From assembly GCA_963978905.1 (NCBI GenBank), contig OZ022257.1, forward strand, positions 25,745,274 to 25,809,273: DNA of 64,000 bases. The letters run 5' to 3'. How positions within the stretch are numbered: position 1 is the first letter of the stretch; every line of letters begins with the position of its first letter. A model generated the notes under the pieces. The model did not search any database, had not been told where the DNA came from, and saw only the letters and a program-made list of their open reading frames with translations. A program made the position numbers and the translations under genes. The stretch comes from Trichostrongylus colubriformis (Eukaryota; Nematoda; Chromadorea; Rhabditida; Trichostrongylidae). Below, piece by piece: positions 59,010-64,000 of this stretch.

Positions 59010-59990
59010 AGAGTGGTGGGGTGATGCGGGAATGGGGATTCCCTGGGAAAAGTCATTCAACAGTCAAGTCCATCATGCAAGTTGGGAGTCAAAGAAGATC
59101 ATATGTAGTGCAGTTCACGGAAAAAGTCCGCCATAAGATTAATCGCGTTTCACATGCTCCGCCTTCCATACCGCAGTCCGTCTCCTAGCATTGACTTTGC
59201 CGGACAATGAAATAGGAGTTGAGTAGAGAGTGTGATAGCAGAAAGATACTTATCATATCCTATTACTGCCGCATCGATCAAAATTATGTGGTGCTTGACG
59301 TGTCGGCGGAAGACGATCACTTGGCGCGGTCCTTGTAGCTAATTTGCCAATGCGTCGTCACGTGATGCTGCCAAAGATCCTCCTCTAAACGCTCAAGCAA
59401 ATCTGGGAGAGCCCAGACGGAAGACACCCCCTCAACGGTGAGTAGCGGAGCATAACGCCATTGGCACATTAGCTGCAAGGGCCACGCCGAGCGACATACA
59501 CCCCGTTTCGACTTCCGGTATAAAAACTTCCACCGGTCAGCATCAAAGAGTGAATGATGTAACCGGATTGCCTTGTACTGCTGCCTTCAAAGAGGTGCCA
59601 TCGCAGTGAGGAGACACATGGAAAGTTGCGCACCTAAGCATTTTTGAGGGATCCGCTGTAGTTAGTACCAGTTGAGTGTATATTTTTGCCTAAATCTTAC
59701 CACGAGGGTTTTTCACTTCCTGGTATTTGAATAAGGATCCAGGTGCTATTGCAATGATGAGGGCATCTCATAAAAAGCTGCTTATCTAAGCATCTTGAAG
59801 GGATCCTTGAGGGGTCAATCTGCTCAACCAGGCCTATACTTTTGCACAACCCTTGATGGATGGAAGGTGTTCCCTTTTTTCCTTCCTCCTTAGGCAACAA
59901 TAATGTTCAAGTTGGATGCACCCCCTTCCCCCCCCCCCCATTGTGATGGCACCTGGCTCCATATAAATCAATTAATATAGAATGCTGATT
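59010..59990. other. No recognisable gene; poly-C tract
   Basis: A C-rich tract at 59920-59939. A GGTATAAAAACTT TATA-like string near 59518 has no associated gene that I can support. Confidence 0.4.
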
Positions 59991-59997
59991 ACAACTG

Positions 59998-60124
59998 TGA
60001 AAACCAAAAGTGCTAACAATAAGTACTGTACGATATCTCAACTGGTGGATATACCAGTATTATGAAAACCAAAAGTGCTAACAATAAGTACTATACGATA
60101 CCTCAACTGGTGGATACACCAGAT
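59998..60124 (+). repeat. 65-bp tandem duplication
   Basis: The unit beginning TGAAAACCAAAAGTGCTAAC at 59998 repeats at 60063, followed by AATAAGTACT and CAACTGGTGGATA in both, with a handful of substitutions. Confidence 0.85.
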
Positions 60125-60129
60125 TAGTT

Positions 60130-60600
60130 TCATGATGTAACTCGCGTGGCGGTCGGCACTGCTAAGAGCGGATTACGCGTAAGATAATTCAAGTACAGCT
60201 GCTCACCAAAGTGGTCTAGCAACTATGATGCGCAACTTTATCGAATCAACACTTGTGCAGGTGAGCTCTGCGACTCATCAGTATAGTTGGCGGACTTAGT
60301 TGATCATAGCTTATTGAAAGGCTTAAAATCGCTATTATGCGCTCGATTTCCTTTATTCGCTCTAGTCTGAGCCGTACTGTTATCCTGGCAGCTTTCACAT
60401 CCAGAATGACTACGACTGTAATAGTAGGCGTTCGTATGAGAGGGAGGCGCTATTACATCTCTGACTAAGACAGAGAATATTTAGCTATTCACCTCCGTGA
60501 GTGGTTAATTACTTTCATCGACTCCTCTATCACGATCGCCTGCGGAAGGCGAGACAGACACACGAAAATACGGACATGATGACAAACAGAAACATGAAGC
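60130..60600 (+). repeat. Interspersed repeat (family H), copy 2
   Basis: Diverged direct repeat of 62980-63560. Shared order: GTGGTCTAGCAA, CTGAGCCGTACTG, CTCCGTGAGTGGTTA-like blocks, then a GACAGACACAC tail. No coding region recognised. A minus-strand partner tail is at 9.6 kb. Confidence 0.4.
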
Positions 60601-60609
60601 CAATGATGG

Positions 60610-61370
60610 TTCATGTAATTTAAGGTTCTTAGGGATTCATGCTCTGTTGTTACATACTGTGTCCGCCATTGCCGAATCGCATTGTACGAAAATTGGCATT
60701 TCATCCGCCGAAGAAAGGGAGTTACTCAGCAGTCCTGAAAGACTCTTCAGATGTGCACGTCACCAATGCCAGCGAGGTAAGCTAAAGCGGGGACAGCAGA
60801 AAGTTTTTTCTGTGCCAATAAAAAACCGTGACTGAGGCTCTGGACAATATGTGTTATGCCGCTCTTCTTTTTTCTCATAAATGTAACTGTTTCGTGATAC
60901 ACAGTTTGACATTCCCAGCTTGTCCCCAATCCTGAACTCAACATTGCTATCAGACAGTTGAGAGGCTCGGAATTTCTTTAAAACCTAATCTTGACACTAA
61001 TCGTCATTGCCATTAAGACCACTACTTCGAAGCCGTTAAAACCACTACCGGTTGATGAAGTGCGGTGAGGCGTGTTTTCCATGAGCTCCCACAAGGGTTC
61101 ACCCTCAGCAGATCTTATCTCTGAGTCTAACAGCAGAAAATTAAATGTTGAAAATGCAGTTGCTCTTCATTGACTGAGTATTGTTAAAATGAGTTGATCT
61201 ATAATCATGCTTTGAAACTGGACCGAACCGGCAAAGAAGAAAGGAGTGAGATGGAGAGAGTGCGAGGCAGTAGGGACACGTGGGAGAACGTGCCAGCATG
61301 ATATGGAGATTCTAGTTATGTCAGGGTTTTGCACGACGACGACGGCGTGCGACGCAGTGTGTGCGAGCTA
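60610..61370. other. No recognisable gene
   Basis: Short ORFs only. Confidence 0.4.
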
Positions 61371-61373
61371 TGC

Positions 61374-61702
61374 GCGTCGCGGTGGGTGGGGGGAAATACG
61401 CCAAAAAATCGCGTGGCCGCACGCGGCGGGCGGCGCGGCGGGTGGGAGTGCCAATGGCAGTGCTGTCAGGGCATGGCTGTCTTCAAGCGAGACTGTGTGG
61501 CAAAGGTGGAGGAGGCAGGGTGACGTGGCTGGAGGAGGCAGTGTGGCATGGGTGGAGTGCAGCAGTGACGCAGCCACGCTCTGCAGGGCTCCCAAGAGCA
61601 AAGCGATTCGCAAGTCGTACTGGTGGCGCCGCGAGTGCGACGCCGCTGACGCGATTTTTTGGCGCTTTCCCCCCCCCCCTCTTCCCCCCACCCCGTCGCG
61701 GT
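61374..61702. mobile_element. GC-rich inverted-repeat MITE (family G, short form)
   Basis: The left end has GGGTGGGGGGAAATACGCCA then AAAAATCGCG. The right end has CGCGATTTTTTGGCGCTTTC followed by C-rich sequence and CCCCGTCGCGG. The roughly 330-bp element is markedly GC-rich compared with its surroundings, and long frames on both strands (up to 202 codons) reflect base composition rather than genes. The same end sequence occurs in the 10.1-11.2 kb element. Confidence 0.65.
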
Positions 61703-61795
61703 AGTTGGGTCTTAGAACGATCACACGTAACGGAAGGGGCGCGATACGCAGTTCTGAAATATCTGGAGAATCTGAAGTAGACTTGTAATAGTTTC

Positions 61796-61910
61796 GGAAC
61801 CCAACAAGATGGCTTTTTTTAACTCGTCCGCACTGCTTCGCTCGCGACACCCCGCGGGGCGAAATCTTGACATAAGGGTACGCAACCGAGATTCGAGATA
61901 TGATATGGCG
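61796..61910 (-). repeat. Solo arm related to the intron-1 element
   Basis: GACATAAGGGTACGCAACCG here parallels GACATAAGGGTACACACCCG at 32029 in the MOLO1 intron element, with CGCTCGCGACA-like sequence preceding both. No partner arm found. Confidence 0.4.
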
Positions 61911-61914
61911 GAAC

Positions 61915-62355
61915 TCCAATAACATGGCTAGGAATGATTTCAGCAGTAGTGTGACAGGTTCTTGCTCGTCGATCACGTAGAGCGGTAGTCACCGAGTTAA
62001 GCAACATCTCACCCTACCCCAATGAAGGAGGTTCACATTAACTATACGCCTGCAACGTGGCTGCAACGAGAAAAAATTGACAATTTCAAGAGCGGTAACT
62101 GCCTATTTTCAACTGTTATAACCGGGCAAGGCAAGTATGAGAGGTGCAAGTGTCCATTTGCAATAAGACACATACCATTCGACGCTTTTTTAAACGCTGA
62201 TTTTAACTGTGTATTCCAAATATGCTGAGCAATTCTCTGAATGGAGTTGAGGAGAGGTTTTTGAATCCACCTGCGTCTCGGGTCAGGTACAAGGTGATTG
62301 GTTTGCGATTAGTCCCCTACCCGCCACCTGGGGTCGCGGCACGTAGACTTGCCAC
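61915..62355. other. No recognisable gene
   Basis: Unassigned. Confidence 0.35.
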
Positions 62356-62359
62356 TTAA

Positions 62360-62910
62360 AGACATCATTAGGGGTAATGCGGTAATGGAGAAATCCCTAC
62401 AAGAAGTAACTTACATGGTAGTCCTGGGCCTAGGAACGCTATCTGTGGCGAAATCCCGGTGAAAAAGCGCCCCTCTCAGCTGTAGAAACGCCGCAAAACC
62501 CCGCAAACGCACTTATGCTCCGCCTCTTGACAGGTTGACCTCGCCTCCCGATGACGTAATTCCCGATTGACTGGGGTGAGAGCGGTCAAGAAGATACGGC
62601 AGGATTGAAGGTTTTGCTGCGCGCTTTCGCAGTTTTAGCTTGAAGCTCACTCTGGAGAATAGATGCTGTCGTATTTTCAAACATTCCCTCGTGTTTACTT
62701 GGCAACATGCCGATGGGAAACAAGATCAGACTACTTCTCTCTTGACAGACAGGTCGTCCGCGTCGAGAATCAACGGTGGGAAGGGGGTCCTTTTCGCGGG
62801 TTTTTGGCCATTTCCATCCGTTTTTTCTCCACTGTCCTGTTACTAGGCATCTCGACATTCATATGCACTACTTCCTTTACTTTTCGTCCGACTTTCCCCT
62901 AATGATGCCT
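62360..62910. mobile_element. MITE-like element, family F4, with TTAA target duplication
   Basis: 551 bp with ends AGACATCATTAGGGG and the inverse CCCCTAATGATGCCT (14 of 15 match). It is flanked on both sides by TTAA (62356-62359 and 62911-62914). Inverted repeats are confined to the ends. Frames inside (up to 90 codons) lack recognisable domains. Confidence 0.75.
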
Positions 62911-62979
62911 TTAACGGTTCATCCTTCAGTGAGAGAAGCCCCTCGGTGAAGGAAAACCGTGGATGTAGAGATACCAGCC

Positions 62980-63560
62980 GTAAGTACGTGATGTACGTTG
63001 CTCGGCACTGATAGGAACCGGCTAAGTTGAAGATGTTGCTTTGCTAATTGTTGTATGAGATGCTCAGCGTGTGGTCTAGCAAATACAGTGTACAACGTTG
63101 CTGAGTTAATGCTTACGCGAGTAGACCCACAGGTGCGGTCCATTGATTATGAACGGTGAGGTTCGATGATCCACTGAAGGTGTGGTCCATTACCCGATAC
63201 TCCCGAGAGGTATAGCTTCTTGAGATATTGGCAACCACTTTCACTCGCACTTTCTCTTTGACTGTTCTAATCTGAACCATACTGCTTTTCTGGCACTTAC
63301 CACATCTGCGCGCTTTTTTCTACACTAAGCCTGTCATCTAACACTGCAGAATGGCTGCGAAACGCGTCCGAATAGATGGCTCTACTCAAATCCTTGGATT
63401 GGTAGTGCCAACCATTTATTCGCTGATCTCCGTGAATGGTTGCTTTTCTTTATCGGCTTGCTGATCACAGTCATTTATTTGCAGACATCACAGAGAGCAT
63501 GCTCACGTACTTACATTATCACATGCTCACATACCGACATATCGACATACCGACAAACAG
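62980..63560 (+). repeat. Interspersed repeat (family H), copy 3
   Basis: Diverged direct repeat of 60130-60600. It ends in short tandem ACATACCGACAT units and CAGACACACA, a simple-sequence tail typical of retroelement 3' ends. No coding part identified. Confidence 0.4.
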
Positions 63561-64000
63561 ACACACATCGTTACTGGTATAACAGAAGGGTAATATGCAG
63601 AGTACACCACCACTAATCCTACTAGATATAATCCACTAGATACGTGTGTTCTTGTGCATCTGCTCATTACGGCATTCGTAACTCACATCGCAACAATGCT
63701 TAGTACCTTGATTTTTCTGCGGTGATGTGGGGATCGCACGGGCACAGCAACGGTGGGTGTTCTAACTTGATAACAGTTGATAAGGAGCGTCAACTAGAAT
63801 CGGTTTTCCATTGGCATTACCAAGACGTCAACACAAAGGGATGTTCGGAAATGCGACAGCATCTTTTTTCATGTGGTGAGCTTCAAGCTAAAAGTGAGAA
63901 AGCGCGCTGCGATACTTTCAATCCTGCCGATCTCCTTGACCAACCTCACCGTGACCAACCACTAATCACGTCGTCTGGAGGCGGGCTGCAATGTACAAAG
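63561..64000. other. No recognisable gene
   Basis: Nothing identified to the window end. Confidence 0.4.

Noticed and set aside
59515..59530. TATAAAA string as a core promoter
   Set aside because: No supported transcription unit lies downstream, and such strings are frequent in AT-rich DNA.
61246..61976. Long overlapping ORFs of 139-202 codons on both strands
   Set aside because: They sit on a GC-rich inverted-repeat element where stop codons are rare in every frame. They show no domain and have alanine/arginine-rich composition on both strands.

Overview
This window is eukaryotic, intron-bearing, AT-rich DNA dominated by transposable elements. It most likely comes from a parasitic nematode, probably a strongylid of the hookworm type. 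The reasons are a spliced gene of the nematode MOLO1 (modulator of levamisole receptor) family with short U-rich introns' ends and a plausible spliced-leader acceptor before its ATG, RTE and CR1-like LINEs of the kind common in hookworms, several mariner copies, and many palindromic MITEs. The species is inference; nothing in the window names it. A 200-N gap lies at 18861-19060.

Layout. 1-2.3 kb holds nothing recognisable. 2.39-4.33 kb is a decayed minus-strand RTE retrotransposon (endonuclease plus part of the reverse transcriptase), with a tRNA-like unit beside its 5' end. 6.65-7.56 kb is a decayed plus-strand mariner. 9.1-9.58 kb is a GIY-YIG piece of a Penelope-like element. 10-17 kb is a dense block of MITEs, some nested inside or butted against others. 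A tRNA-like gene sits at 19.16 kb. 20-26.8 kb is mostly unassigned. 27.0-27.5 kb is a Tc1-type MITE, with a Penelope-type hammerhead-like motif just before it.

30.73-36.8 kb is the one convincing host gene, a plus-strand MOLO1/TPM-domain gene with a signal peptide, four exons whose reading phases fit and a doubtful fifth. Its first two introns carry insertions. 38.69-39.93 kb is a near full-length but broken mariner. 40.5-41.2 kb has minus-strand pieces resembling the tRNA adenosine deaminase subunit ADAT3. 42.74-43.35 kb is a near-perfect 308-bp tandem duplication next to a MITE. 45.2-46.5 kb holds more MITEs, and 48.03-48.26 kb is a Mutator-type MITE with a perfect 10-bp target duplication. 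54.75-57.87 kb is a CR1-like LINE split by a palindrome made of two opposed mariner 3' ends. 58.6-63.6 kb returns to MITEs and diverged repeats.

The main discovery candidate is a group of at least five palindromic or inverted-repeat element families, unlike one another inside. They share AGG/AGA...CCT/TCT ends abutting TTAA or a one-base variant of it. This suggests that one TTAA-targeting (piggyBac-like) transposition machinery mobilised many unrelated passengers in this genome. There are no operons, CRISPR arrays or prokaryotic features.
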